A stretch of DNA of 43,139 bases. Origin: Massilia glaciei. GTDB taxonomy: Bacteria > Pseudomonadota > Gammaproteobacteria > Burkholderiales > Burkholderiaceae_D. The position numbers and the translations under genes are program-made. Of the stretch, positions 11,351 through 21,371 are shown in pieces; the stretch's first letter is position 1; each line of letters opens with the position of its first letter. The notes beneath the pieces are model-generated. The model saw only the letters and a list, made by a program, of their open reading frames with translations, was not told where the DNA came from and did no database searches. The stretch covers positions 1-43,139 of the forward strand of contig NZ_PXWF02000243.1 of the NCBI RefSeq assembly GCF_003011895.2, in the 5' to 3' direction.

Positions 11351-11965
11351 TCAGGACGCGAGCGCCTTTTTGCGCAAACGGAACACCGCGAGGCTGCCGC
11401 GCAGGTTCGGCAGGAACGCGACCGGCGCGCCATCGGCCAGCGCCACCCGCTCGAGTACTTCGAGCCCGCATTCGGCGGCCAGTTCCTCGAAATCGTAAAT
11501 GGTCGCGCAGCGCACGTTGGGCGTGTCGTACCACTGGTAGGGCAGCGTTTTGGACACCGGCATGCGGCCCCGCAGCAGCGCGACCCGGTGCGGCCAGTAG
11601 GCGAAATTGGGGAACGAGACGATCGCCTCGGCGCCGACGCGCACGATGTCGCGCAGCAGCGGCTCGACGTGCTTCATCATCTGCAGCGACGATAGGCACA
11701 GCACGGTGTCGAAGGAGTTGTCGCTAAACAGCGCCAGCCCCTTCTCCATGTCCTGCTGGATCACGTTGATGCCGCGCCTGGTGCTTTCCAACAGCTTGTC
11801 GTCGGCGATCTCGATGCCGTAGCCGCTGCAGCCCTTGCCGCTTTGCAGGTAGCGCAGCATGGCGCCGTCGCCGCAGCCGACGTCGAGCACGTGCGCGTTG
11901 TCGGGCACCCAGTGGGCGATGAAGGCGAGGTCGGCGCGCAGCCGGCTGAGGTCTTCGAAATTCAT
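11351..11965 (-). CDS. metW: Methionine biosynthesis protein MetW
   Basis: A 204-residue methyltransferase-fold protein with the SAM-binding motif [15 protein letters not shown] near residue 26 and the family-typical [10 protein letters not shown] and [10 protein letters not shown] segments. In proteobacteria MetW is encoded beside MetX and is needed for, or stimulates, homoserine acylation. Its start overlaps the metX stop by four bases (11962-11965), which suggests translational coupling. Confidence 0.95.
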   Translation of the reverse strand: MNFEDLSRLRADLAFIAHWVPDNAHVLDVGCGDGAMLRYLQSGKGCSGYGIEIADDKLLESTRRGINVIQQDMEKGLALFSDNSFDTVLCLSSLQMMKHVEPLLRDIVRVGAEAIVSFPNFAYWPHRVALLRGRMPVSKTLPYQWYDTPNVRCATIYDFEELAAECGLEVLERVALADGAPVAFLPNLRGSLAVFRLRKKALAS

Positions 11966-13131
11966 GCTTGCTCCTTGCCCGGGGTGGCGTCCCAGATCCG
12001 CTGGTAGTAGGCGCGCACCATGTTCATGTAGCGCGCGTCCTCGAGCAGAAAGGCGTCGTGGCCGTGCGGGGCGTCGATTTCGGCGTAGGTCACGCGGCGC
12101 CGGTTGCTCACCAAGGCCTGCACGATCTCGCGGCTGCGCTCGGGCGCGAAGCGCCAGTCGGTCGAGAACGAGGCGACGAAGAACTCGGCCTCGGTGTTGG
12201 CCAGCGCCGCCTTGAGGTCGCCGTCGAAGGCGCGCGCCGGGTCGAAATAGTCGAGCGCCTTGGTGATCAGGAGGTAGGTGTTGGCGTCGAAGTACTCCGA
12301 GAATTTGTCGCCCTGGTAGCGCAGGTAGGACTCGATCTCGAAATCGATCCCGAAGTCGAACTTGTAGTCGGCCGTGGCGGCCGCGTTGCGCAGCTTGCGG
12401 CCGAATTTCTCGGCCATGTCGTCATTCGACAGGTAGGTGATGTGGCCGACCATGCGCGCCACCCGCAGCCCGTTTTTTGGCACCACGCCGTGCGCGTAGA
12501 AGTCGCCGCCGCGGTAGTCGGGGTCCGACAGGATGGCCTGGCGCGCGACGTCGTTGAAGGCGATGTTCTGGGCCGACAGCTTGGGGGTCGAGGCGATCAC
12601 CATGCAGTGGCGCAGCCGCGCCGGGTACATCATGCTCCAAGCCAGCGCCTGCATGCCGCCGAGCGAGCCTCCCATGACGGCGGCGAATTGTTCGATCCCG
12701 AGCGCGTCGGCCAGCCGCGCCTGCGCCGCCACCCAGTCCTCGACCGTCACCACCGGGAACGCCGCGCCGTAGGGATTGCCGGTCGCCGGGTTCCGGTGCA
12801 TCGGCCCGGTCGAGCCGAAGCACGAGCCGAGGTTGTTGACGCCGATAACGAAGAAGCGCTCGGTGTCGAGCGGCTTGCCCGGGCCGACCATGTTGTTCCA
12901 CCAGCCGACGCTTTTCGGGTCGCCCACGTACATGCCGGCCACGTGGTGCGAGGCGTTGAGCGCGTGGCACACCAGCACCGCGTTGGAACGCTCGGCGTTG
13001 AGGGTGCCGTAGGTCTCGTAGACGAGCGTGTAGTCGGCCAGCTGCGCGCCGCTTTGCAGCTTGAGCGGCGCGGCGAAGTGCATCGATTGGGGTGAGACGA
13101 TTCCGATGGAGGACATGGGGTTGTGCGTCAT
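11962..13131 (-). CDS. metX: Homoserine O-acyltransferase (MetX)
   Basis: A 389-residue alpha/beta-hydrolase that activates homoserine at the first committed step of methionine synthesis. The nucleophile elbow [12 protein letters not shown], the acid region in [10 protein letters not shown] and the catalytic His in [12 protein letters not shown] are all visible, as is [13 protein letters not shown] near the N-terminus. MetX enzymes of this family use acetyl-CoA or succinyl-CoA; pairing with MetW favours the succinyl-using group, but I cannot decide by eye. A second in-frame ATG at 13116 is possible. It lies 85 bp after the enzyme I gene; I see no SAM riboswitch there. Confidence 0.94.
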   Translation of the reverse strand: MTHNPMSSIGIVSPQSMHFAAPLKLQSGAQLADYTLVYETYGTLNAERSNAVLVCHALNASHHVAGMYVGDPKSVGWWNNMVGPGKPLDTERFFVIGVNNLGSCFGSTGPMHRNPATGNPYGAAFPVVTVEDWVAAQARLADALGIEQFAAVMGGSLGGMQALAWSMMYPARLRHCMVIASTPKLSAQNIAFNDVARQAILSDPDYRGGDFYAHGVVPKNGLRVARMVGHITYLSNDDMAEKFGRKLRNAAATADYKFDFGIDFEIESYLRYQGDKFSEYFDANTYLLITKALDYFDPARAFDGDLKAALANTEAEFFVASFSTDWRFAPERSREIVQALVSNRRRVTYAEIDAPHGHDAFLLEDARYMNMVRAYYQRIWDATPGKEQA

Positions 13132-13216
13132 TGCGCTTCTGCTTCTGTATAGGATGTGGTGTGAGGGGGCGGCCCGCAGGGGCCGCCGGCCGGGCCGCCC
13201 GTGGTGCGCATGCCGG

Positions 13217-14968
13217 CTAGCCGATCCGCAGCTGCTCGACCGCCTCGGCGATCGCGCCCGGTTCGCAGGTGCGCATGATCTTGCGCGTCTGCGCCATGAT
13301 CGCGCCGAGGTCGCTGTTGAGGATCTCCTGCTTGACCGACAGCAGCTGCGCCGGATGCATCGAGAACTCGCGCAGCCCCATCCCCAGCAGCAGGCGGGTG
13401 AGCTTGGTGTCGCCCGCCATCTCGCCGCACACGGCGACGTCGATGCCGGCTTTTTTGCCGGCCGCGATGGTCATCGCGATCAGCTGCAGCACGGCCGGGT
13501 GGAGCGGGTCGTACAGGTGCGCCACCTCGTAGTCGACGCGGTCGATCGCGAGCGTGTACTGGATCAGGTCGTTGGTGCCGATCGACAGGAAGTCCATGCG
13601 CTTGACGAACATCGGCAGCGACAGCGCGGCGGCCGGGATCTCGATCATGGCGCCGACCTCGATGCCGGTGTCGTACTTGACGCCGGCCTCGCGCAGCTGC
13701 GCCTTGGCCTGCTCGATCATGGCCAGCGACTGGTCGATCTCGAACGCGTGCGCGAGCATCGGAATGAGCATGCGCACCTTGCCGAAGGCCGAGGCGCGCA
13801 GGATCGCGCGCAACTGGGTCAGGAACAGCGCCGGCTCGGCCAGGCAGTAGCGGATCGCGCGCAGCCCGAGCGCCGGGTTGAGCGCCGTGTGCTCGGCCTG
13901 GTCGAGCGGCTTGTCGGCGCCGATGTCGAGCGTGCGGATGGTCACCGGGCGCCCCTTCATGGCCAGCACGGCCTTCTTGTACTGCTCGAACTGCTCGTCC
14001 TCGGTCGGGATCTTGTGCGCGTGCCCGGCCCGCCCCATGAACAGGAATTCGGAGCGGAACAGGCCCACGCCCTGGGCCCCGGCCTCGAGCGCGCCCGGGC
14101 AGTCGTCGGGCAGCTCGATGTTGGCCAGCAACGTCACCGCGGTGCCGTCGCGCGTGACGGCCGGGGTCTTTTTGAGCTTGAGCAGCTTCTTGCGCGCCTT
14201 GAGCATGAGCGCCTGGCGCGCGCGGTACTGCTCGAGCACCAGCGGGCTCGGATTGGCGATCACCACCCCGGCGTCGCCGTCGATGATGACCCAGTCGTCC
14301 TGTTCGACCAGGCTCGAGGCCTGCGACATGCCGACCGCCGCCGGGATGTCGAGGCTGCGCGCGACGATCGCGGTGTGCGAGTTCTGGCCGCCGACGTCGG
14401 TGACGAAGCCGATGAACGAGCGGTCGCGGAACTGCAGCATGTCGGCCGGCGAGATGTCGTGCGCGACCACGATCATGGGTGGCTGGTACTCGCCCTCCGA
14501 CAGCGGCGGCGGCACCAGTTGCGCGCTGCCCATGAGGACCTTGAGCACGCGCTCGGCGACCTGCTGGATGTCGGCCTTGCGCTCGCGCAGGTAGGCGTCC
14601 TCGATCTCGTCGAACTGGGCCGAGAGCTCGTCGATCTGCGTCACCAGCGCCCATTCGGCGTTGTAGTGGCGGGTGCGGATGATGTCGAGCGGCGCCTCCG
14701 AGATCATCGGGTCCGACAGGATCAGCGCGTGCACGTCGATGAAGGCGCCCAGCTCGGTCGGCGCGTCCTTGGGCAGGTCGGTCCACAGCGCCTGCAGCCC
14801 GCGGTGCACCTCGGCGATCGCCTCCTGCAGGCGGCGCACCTCGGCCTCCATGTGCTCCTCGGCCACGAGGTAGTGCTTGACGTCGAGCGCGGCCGGCGTG
14901 AGCAGGTGCGCCCGGCCGATCGCGATGCCGCGCGAGACGGGAATGCCATGAAGCGTGAATGATGCCAT
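13217..14968 (-). CDS. ptsI: Phosphoenolpyruvate-protein phosphotransferase (PTS enzyme I)
   Basis: A 583-residue enzyme I that takes phosphate from PEP and passes it to HPr. The phosphorylated His is in [13 protein letters not shown]. The PEP/Mg site is marked by [26 protein letters not shown] and CGEMAGD. I placed the start at ATG 14968 because the product then opens [20 protein letters not shown], the normal enzyme I N-terminus; the long upstream extension is noise. It lies 74 bp after HPr in the same direction. No sugar-transporting EIIB/EIIC is encoded nearby, so this set is probably regulatory. Confidence 0.95.
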   Translation of the reverse strand: MASFTLHGIPVSRGIAIGRAHLLTPAALDVKHYLVAEEHMEAEVRRLQEAIAEVHRGLQALWTDLPKDAPTELGAFIDVHALILSDPMISEAPLDIIRTRHYNAEWALVTQIDELSAQFDEIEDAYLRERKADIQQVAERVLKVLMGSAQLVPPPLSEGEYQPPMIVVAHDISPADMLQFRDRSFIGFVTDVGGQNSHTAIVARSLDIPAAVGMSQASSLVEQDDWVIIDGDAGVVIANPSPLVLEQYRARQALMLKARKKLLKLKKTPAVTRDGTAVTLLANIELPDDCPGALEAGAQGVGLFRSEFLFMGRAGHAHKIPTEDEQFEQYKKAVLAMKGRPVTIRTLDIGADKPLDQAEHTALNPALGLRAIRYCLAEPALFLTQLRAILRASAFGKVRMLIPMLAHAFEIDQSLAMIEQAKAQLREAGVKYDTGIEVGAMIEIPAAALSLPMFVKRMDFLSIGTNDLIQYTLAIDRVDYEVAHLYDPLHPAVLQLIAMTIAAGKKAGIDVAVCGEMAGDTKLTRLLLGMGLREFSMHPAQLLSVKQEILNSDLGAIMAQTRKIMRTCEPGAIAEAVEQLRIG

Positions 14969-15042
14969 CGGTGGTCCTGGGTATGGGCGGCTCGGGCCCG
15001 GATCGCGCAACGCCGGTCGCGGCTCTGGCCGCAGCTCCGGCA

Positions 15043-15312
15043 TTACTCGCCTTCGCCGAACTTGTCGTTGATCAGTCCGGCCAGCGCGTCGACGCAGGCC
15101 TGTTCGTCGGCGCCGTCGGCCTCGAGCACCACCTTGGCGCCCTTGCCGGCGGCCAGCATCATCACGCCCATGATCGACTTGGCGTTGATGCGCCGCCCGT
15201 TGCGCGTGAGCCATACCTCGCTCTGGTACTTGGCGGCCAGCTGGGTGAATTTGGCGGAGGCGCGGGCGTGCAGGCCCAGCTTGTTGATAATCTCAAGTTC
15301 TTGTCGAATCAT
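15043..15312 (-). CDS. ptsH: Phosphocarrier protein HPr
   Basis: An 89-residue HPr. His15 in LGLHARAS is the phosphate carrier site. Ser46 in NAKSIMGVMML is also present, so the protein could be a target of HPr kinase/phosphorylase, which many betaproteobacteria carry elsewhere. It lies between the EIIA and enzyme I genes, all on the minus strand. Confidence 0.96.
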   Translation of the reverse strand: MIRQELEIINKLGLHARASAKFTQLAAKYQSEVWLTRNGRRINAKSIMGVMMLAAGKGAKVVLEADGADEQACVDALAGLINDKFGEGE

Positions 15313-15387
15313 ATTGTTTTAGTCCCACTGTCCCAGCCGTTGCTCCCACCCGAAAGGCGCCTTTGCCGGCCGCCCCGCCTTGCGCTG

Positions 15388-15795
15388 CTACCCCGGTCCC
15401 ACCCTGATCCTGTTGTCGACCCGCACCGCGCCGCCCTGCCCGCCCGCCAGCGCCATCTCGACCACCACGTCGAGCGTGTCGCGCCGGTAGGTGATCGCGC
15501 GCAGCAGCATCGGCAGGCTGATGCCGGCGATGACCTCGACCCGTCCGGCGTCGGCCAGGCAGTTGCAGCAGTTGGCCGGCGTGCCGCCCTTGATGTCGGT
15601 GATCACCAGCACCCCGCCGCCCTCGTCGAGGCGCGCGATCGCCGCGCGCGCGAGCGCCTGCACCTCGGCCAGGTCCTGGTCGGCCGTGACGTCGATCGCC
15701 TCGAAGCGCTCGGTCGGCGCGCGGAACACGTGCGCCACCGCGGCGATGAACGCCTGGCCCAGCGGTGCGTGCGTCATCAGCAAGATGCCCACCAT
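15388..15795 (-). CDS. PTS EIIA component, mannose type
   Basis: A 135-residue cytoplasmic EIIA of the mannose family. It starts MVGILLMTHAPLGQAF, with the phosphorylatable His9. The DIKGGTPANCC segment matches the substrate-side loop (DLfGGTP in other members). Only the A domain is present. In betaproteobacteria this single-domain protein sits beside gshB, HPr and enzyme I and is thought to act in regulation rather than sugar uptake. The start is one base after the gshB stop. Confidence 0.9.
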   Translation of the reverse strand: MVGILLMTHAPLGQAFIAAVAHVFRAPTERFEAIDVTADQDLAEVQALARAAIARLDEGGGVLVITDIKGGTPANCCNCLADAGRVEVIAGISLPMLLRAITYRRDTLDVVVEMALAGGQGGAVRVDNRIRVGPG

Positions 15796-15796
15796 G

Positions 15797-16753
15797 TCAT
15801 TGCCCCGCGGCCTGCGCGGCCCCGGCCTCGAGCGCGTCGATGAACATCGCGGCCACGTCGAAGCCGGCCTGCTCGGCGATCTCCTGGAAGCAGGTCGGGC
15901 TCGTCACGTTGACCTCGGTCAGGCAATCGCCGATCACATCCAATCCTACCAGCAACAGCCCGCGCGCCGCCAGTAGCGGGCCGAGCGTTTCGGCGATTTC
16001 GAGGTCGCGCGCGCCCAGGGGCTGCGCCACGCCGACCCCGCCGGCGGCCAGGTTGCCGCGCACCTCGTCGCCCTGCGGGATGCGCGCGAGCGAGAACGGC
16101 ACCGGCTTGCCGCCGATGACGAGGATGCGCTTGTCGCCGGCGGCGATGGCGGGGATGAATTTTTGCGCCATGATCGACTGGGCGCCGTTGAGGCTGAGCG
16201 TCTCGATGACCGAGCCGAGGTTCATGCCGTTGTCGGTGATGCGGAAAATGCCGGCCCCGCCCATGCCGTCGAGCGGCTTGAAGATCACGTCGCCGTGGGC
16301 CGCGTGGAACTGGCGCAGGCGCGCCATGTCGGACGTGACCAGGGTCGGCGAGGTGAACGCGCTGAACTCGGCGATGGCGAGTTTTTCGTTGTGGTCGCGG
16401 ATCGCCGACGGCTTGTTGAACACGCGCGCGCCCTGGCGTTCGGCCAGTTCGAGCAGGTAGGTCGCGTACACGTACTCCATGTCGAACGGCGGATCCTTGC
16501 GCACCAGGACGGCGTCGAACTCGGACAGGCGCGCCTCGATCTTGGGGCTGGCGCGGAACCAGTCGTCGGCCTCGCCGGTGAGGTTGATGCGCGCCACGGC
16601 GGCCGTGACGACACCCTCCTCGAGCGCCATGTCGCGCTGCTCGAAGGCGTAGATCGCGTGGCCGCGCCGGTCGGCCTCGCGCATCATCGCGTAGGTCGTG
16701 TCCTTGTAGGTCTTGAAGCCGGCCAGCGGATCGGCAAGGAAAGCGATTTTCAT
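15797..16753 (-). CDS. gshB: Glutathione synthetase
   Basis: A 318-residue ATP-grasp ligase that joins glycine to gamma-glutamylcysteine (E. coli GshB has 316). It opens MKIAFLADPL and shows DPPFDMEYVYATY, the ATP-grasp segment FKPLDGMGGAGIFRI, and LVGLDVIGDCLTEVNVTSP with the Mg-binding Asn/Glu. A second ATG at 16765 would add four residues; I prefer 16753 because it matches the family start. The EIIA gene follows almost directly, so expression of the two is probably coupled. Confidence 0.95.
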   Translation of the reverse strand: MKIAFLADPLAGFKTYKDTTYAMMREADRRGHAIYAFEQRDMALEEGVVTAAVARINLTGEADDWFRASPKIEARLSEFDAVLVRKDPPFDMEYVYATYLLELAERQGARVFNKPSAIRDHNEKLAIAEFSAFTSPTLVTSDMARLRQFHAAHGDVIFKPLDGMGGAGIFRITDNGMNLGSVIETLSLNGAQSIMAQKFIPAIAAGDKRILVIGGKPVPFSLARIPQGDEVRGNLAAGGVGVAQPLGARDLEIAETLGPLLAARGLLLVGLDVIGDCLTEVNVTSPTCFQEIAEQAGFDVAAMFIDALEAGAAQAAGQ

Positions 16754-16858
16754 GGGCGAATCCATTCGGGTTAATGCCTGATTTTAGCCGGAAACGCCGT
16801 TATTTGCCGGGCTCTGCCGCAGGCGGAGCCGCCCCCGGCCCGGCCAGGGGCCGCGGCC

Positions 16859-16897
16859 GGCCGCTTTTTGGCCGCTTTTTGGCCGCTTTTTGGCCGC
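16859..16897. repeat. 11-bp tandem repeat, 3 units, between gshA and gshB
   Basis: The unit GGCCGCTTTTT occurs exactly three times (16859-16869, 16870-16880, 16881-16891), followed by a partial GGCCGC. It starts within 3 bases of the gshA stop. In the gshA sense it reads GCGGCC-AAAAA, so it is not a normal terminator for that strand. Confidence 0.8.
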
Positions 16898-16899
16898 CG

Positions 16900-18198
16900 T
16901 CAGTAGACTTCGGGGTTCGGATCGGTGCGTTCGAGCTCGAGCGACGCCGCCAGCAGGCCCAGCCGCGCGACCACGCCGTACACGTAGAATCGGTTGGGTG
17001 TGGAGGCGCCCGGCTTGGCCTTCATGTCGGGCACCGCGTGCTGCTGCGCGAACGCGAGCGGCACGAACTGCGAGCCCGGCGCGTTGAGGTTCTGGTCGAC
17101 CCCGCGCTCGGCGTGCACCCGGTAGAAACCGCCGATCACGTAGCGGTCGATCATGGTCACGACCGGCTCGGCCACGGCGTCCTTGATGGTTTCGAAGGTC
17201 GGCACGCCCTCCTGGATGATGACGTCGTTGATGACCACGCCGTCCTTGACCACCGACAGCTTGTTGCGCTGCTTGCTCGTCAGTTCACGCACGTCGTTGG
17301 CGTCCTTGACCGTCATGATGCCCATGCCGTAGGTGCCGGCGTCGGGCTTGACGATCACGAACGGCTTCTCCTTGATGCCGTACTCCTTGTATTTTTTGCG
17401 GATCTTGGCCAGCAGCATCGACACATTGTCGGCCAGGCATTCGGAGCCGTTGTCCTCCTGGAAGTTGACCTCGCCGCACTTGGCGTGGAAGGGGTTGACC
17501 ATCCACGGGTCGACGTCGATCAGCTTGCCGAACTTTTTGGCCACCTCGTCGTAGGCGGCCAGGTGGTTGCTCTTGCGCCGGATGGCCCAGCCCGCGTGCA
17601 GCGGCGGCAGCAGCGACTGCTCGTGGATGTTCTCGAGGATGGCCGGGACGCCGGCCGACAGGTCGTTGTTGAGCAAAATGGTGCAGGGGTCGAAATCCTT
17701 GAGGCCGACGCGGCGCCCGTTGCTTGACCGCACCAGCGGCTCGATCACGAGCATATTGCCGTCGGGCAGCGCCAGCGGCGTCGGCTCGGTGATCTCGGGG
17801 TTGAGCGTGCCGAGCCGCACGTGCAGGCCCGTCTGGCGGAAGATCTGCATCATGCGCGCCACGTTTTGCAGGTAGAACGGGTTGCGCGTGTGGGTCTCGG
17901 GGATCAGCAGCAGGTTGCGCGCGTCGGGGCAGTATTTGTCGATCGCGGCCATGGCGGCCTGCACCGCGAGTGGCAGCATTTCCGGGGCAAGGTTGTTGAA
18001 ACCGCCAGGAAACAGGTTGGTGTCGACGGGCGCGAGCTTGTAGCCGGCGTTGCGCAGGTCGACCGAGCAGTAGAACGGCGGCGTGTGCTCCTGCCACTCC
18101 ATGCGGAACCAGCGCTCAATGGCGGGGGTGGCCGCCAGGATTTTTTTTTCGAGGTCGAGCAGCGGGCCAGTCAGGGCCGTGACGAGGTGGGGAACCAT
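16900..18198 (-). CDS. gshA: Glutamate-cysteine ligase
   Basis: A 432-residue enzyme making gamma-glutamylcysteine, the first step to glutathione. It belongs to the proteobacterial GshA type first noted in Acidithiobacillus, not the E. coli GshA type. Typical stretches include KLAPVDTNLFPGGFNNL, LLLIPETHTRNPFY, VKPDAGTYGMGIMTV and the C-terminal STPNRFYVYGVVARL. The start MVPHLVTALTGPLL agrees with the family. gshB follows 146 bp downstream on the same strand. Confidence 0.94.
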   Translation of the reverse strand: MVPHLVTALTGPLLDLEKKILAATPAIERWFRMEWQEHTPPFYCSVDLRNAGYKLAPVDTNLFPGGFNNLAPEMLPLAVQAAMAAIDKYCPDARNLLLIPETHTRNPFYLQNVARMMQIFRQTGLHVRLGTLNPEITEPTPLALPDGNMLVIEPLVRSSNGRRVGLKDFDPCTILLNNDLSAGVPAILENIHEQSLLPPLHAGWAIRRKSNHLAAYDEVAKKFGKLIDVDPWMVNPFHAKCGEVNFQEDNGSECLADNVSMLLAKIRKKYKEYGIKEKPFVIVKPDAGTYGMGIMTVKDANDVRELTSKQRNKLSVVKDGVVINDVIIQEGVPTFETIKDAVAEPVVTMIDRYVIGGFYRVHAERGVDQNLNAPGSQFVPLAFAQQHAVPDMKAKPGASTPNRFYVYGVVARLGLLAASLELERTDPNPEVY

Positions 18199-18289
18199 GG
18201 GGTGCGTCCTTCAGGCTTCTTGGTTGTGAAAACCGTAAATCGGGGCGGAACCCCTATTTTAAAGGTCCTGGCCCGATATCAAGGAAAAA

Positions 18290-18355
18290 GCCACAAAGAA
18301 GCCACGAAGAAGCCACGAAGAAGCCACGAAGAAGCAACGAAAAAGCCACGAAGAA
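18290..18355. repeat. 11-bp tandem repeat, 6 units, upstream of gshA
   Basis: Six contiguous 11-base units of GCCACGAAGAA: four close copies at 18290-18333, one variant GCAACGAAAAA at 18334-18344, and one exact copy at 18345-18355. The array lies about 90-155 bases upstream of the gshA start, between it and the amtB terminator. Confidence 0.9.
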
Positions 18356-18364
18356 GCAAGCAAA

Positions 18365-18388
18365 AAAGGCGCCCCGGGGGGCGCCTTT
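18365..18388 (-). terminator. Terminator after amtB
   Basis: AAAGGCGCCCC (18365-18375) and GGGGCGCCTTT (18378-18388) form a perfect inverted repeat. On the minus strand the stem runs into a T tract (six A at 18362-18367 on the plus strand). It lies 36 bases after the amtB stop and probably ends the porin-glnK-amtB transcript. Confidence 0.88.
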
Positions 18389-18424
18389 CGTGGTCCGCCT
18401 GCGCGGGCCGGTGTTGCGGATGGA

Positions 18425-19984
18425 TCAGGAGTGGTAGGCGGACTCGCCGTGGCTCGTGATGTCGAGGCCTTCGCGCTCCTCTTCCTCGGGCACGCGCAGG
18501 CCGACCACGAGGTCCACCAGCTTGTAGGCGATGAACGAGACCACGGCCGACCAGATGATCGTGGTGCCGACCGCCTGGGTCTGGATCCAGAGCTGGCCGC
18601 CGATCGAGTAGCTGGTGTTCATCGCGTTGGTGGTGTAATCCCACACGCCCTGACCGCCCAGCTCGGGCGAGGCGAACACGGCCGTCAAGAGGGCGCCGAG
18701 GATGCCGCCGACGCCATGCACGCCGAACACGTCGAGCGAATCGTCGGCGCCGAGCAGGCGCTTGAGGCCGTTGACGCCCCACAGGCAGACGATGCCGGCC
18801 AGCAGGCCGATGACGAGCGCGCCCATCGGGCCGACGAAACCGCAGGCCGGGGTGATGGCGACCAGGCCGGCAACCGCGCCGGAGGCGCCGCCGAGCATCG
18901 ACGGCTTGCCCTTGGCGATCCACTCGCCGAACACCCACGACACGGTGGCGGCGGCGGTGGCGAGCAAGGTGTTGACGAAGGCCAGCGCGGCGACGTCGCC
19001 CGCTTCGAGCGCCGAGCCGGCGTTGAAGCCGAACCAGCCGACCCACAGCATCGAGGCGCCGATCATGGTCATGGTCAGCGAGTGCGGGGCCATCGATTCG
19101 CGGCCGTAGCCGACGCGTTTGCCGATCATGTAGGCACCGACCAGGCCGGCGACGGCGGCGTTGATGTGCACCACGGTGCCGCCGGCGAAGTCGAGCGCGC
19201 CCTTTTGCCAGAGCCAGCCGGCCTTGACGGTTTCGGTGGCGAGCGCGGCGGCGTCGGTGATGGCGTCGGGACCGGTCCAGAACCAGACCATGTGGGCGAT
19301 CGGCAGGTAGCCGAAGGTGAACCACAACACCACGAACAGCAGCACGGCGGTGAACTTGGCGCGCTCGGCGAAGGCGCCGACGATCAGTGCGCAGGTGATG
19401 GCCGCGAACGTGCCCTGGAACGCGACGAACACGAACTCGGGGATGACCACGCCCTTGCTGAAGGTGGCGGCGGCGGCGAAGGTGGCCGTCTGCGGATCCC
19501 AGATGCCGTTCAGGAAGGCGCGTGAAAGGCCGCCGAAGAAGGCGTTGTTCTCAGTGAAGGCGACCGAGTAGCCGTAGATGCTCCACAACACGATCACGAC
19601 CGCGAAGATCATGAACACCTGCAGCAGCACCGACAGCATGTTCTTGGAGCGGACCAGGCCGCCGTAGAACAGGGCCAGGCCCGGGATCGCCATCATGACG
19701 ACCAAGATGGTGGCGACGAACATCCAGGCGATGTCGCCCTTGTTGGCGGTCGGCTTGGCCGGCGCGGCGGCCGCTTCGGCCGGGACCGGCACGACGGCGG
19801 CGAGCGCCGCCGGCGCGTCGGCCGGGACCGCCACTGCGGCCGGGGCGGCGTCGGTGGACGCCGGCGCCACGGCGCTGGCGGCCGCTTCAGGCGCGGGCGC
19901 GGTTTGGGCGGCCACCGGCATCACGGCGCCGACGGCCAGGGCCACTGCGAGCCCGGCGAGCCATTTTGTTATAGCTTTTTTCAT
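18425..19984 (-). CDS. amtB: Ammonium transporter AmtB
   Basis: A 519-residue inner-membrane ammonium channel. The mature core begins at GDIAWMFVATILVVMMAIPG near residue 83 and shows the 11-helix Amt pattern with FYGGLVRSKN, the first pore His in VVHINAAVAGLVGAY and the second in FGVHGVGGILGALL. Before the core is a signal peptide (MKKAITKWLAGLAVALAVGA) and about 55 residues of nearly pure Ala/Pro/Val, presumably a periplasmic linker. It lies 12 bp after glnK, the usual pairing in which GlnK gates AmtB. Confidence 0.96.
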   Translation of the reverse strand: MKKAITKWLAGLAVALAVGAVMPVAAQTAPAPEAAASAVAPASTDAAPAAVAVPADAPAALAAVVPVPAEAAAAPAKPTANKGDIAWMFVATILVVMMAIPGLALFYGGLVRSKNMLSVLLQVFMIFAVVIVLWSIYGYSVAFTENNAFFGGLSRAFLNGIWDPQTATFAAAATFSKGVVIPEFVFVAFQGTFAAITCALIVGAFAERAKFTAVLLFVVLWFTFGYLPIAHMVWFWTGPDAITDAAALATETVKAGWLWQKGALDFAGGTVVHINAAVAGLVGAYMIGKRVGYGRESMAPHSLTMTMIGASMLWVGWFGFNAGSALEAGDVAALAFVNTLLATAAATVSWVFGEWIAKGKPSMLGGASGAVAGLVAITPACGFVGPMGALVIGLLAGIVCLWGVNGLKRLLGADDSLDVFGVHGVGGILGALLTAVFASPELGGQGVWDYTTNAMNTSYSIGGQLWIQTQAVGTTIIWSAVVSFIAYKLVDLVVGLRVPEEEEREGLDITSHGESAYHS

Positions 19985-19996
19985 GTGGATTCCCTC

Positions 19997-21136
<1,140 letters not shown>

Positions 21137-21227
21137 CTAGTTGCGGTTTAAAATCTGTTGTCGGCATGCAGAAGCACTCATGAACCTCTATAGCAGGAGT
21201 CATGCCAGCCCCGATATTTGCTGCATT

Positions 21228-21242
21228 GCGGTAGTTGTGCCG
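21228..21242 (-). promoter_or_regulatory. Candidate sigma-54 promoter of porin-glnK-amtB
   Basis: On the minus strand CGGCACAACTACCGCA gives the sigma-54 spacing GG-N10-GC: GG at 21241-21240, GC at 21229-21228. The -24 element GGCAC matches well; the -12 element CCGC is poor. The predicted start near 21217 leaves a leader of about 110 bases before the porin. Confidence 0.45.
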
Positions 21243-21330
21243 AAAGGAGCGTAGTATTAATGCATGTCAATAGTCATTCCGGCGCACCGACCTTGACGCG
21301 CCGCAAGTTCGCACCACTTTAACGCTCGGA

Positions 21331-21347
21331 TGCACCACCATGGTGCG
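21331..21347. promoter_or_regulatory. NtrC-type binding site
   Basis: TGCACC-ACCAT-GGTGCG is an almost perfect NtrC dyad (consensus TGCAC(C/T)-N5-GGTGCA). It lies about 100 bases upstream of the candidate sigma-54 promoter, a normal enhancer distance. A weaker half-site, CGCACC-N5-AACGCT, is centred 21 bp closer to the promoter, two helical turns away. Confidence 0.65.
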
Positions 21348-21371
21348 GATTGGCTACACTAAGGATTCAAG

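Noticed and set aside
13132-13216. SAM riboswitch ahead of metX
   Set aside because: The gap is only 85 bases and holds a GC-rich hairpin with no recognisable SAM-I/II/IV core.
18256-18282. TTGATA / TAAAAT promoter for gshA
   Set aside because: The spacer is only 15 bp and both hexamers are imperfect; left unannotated.
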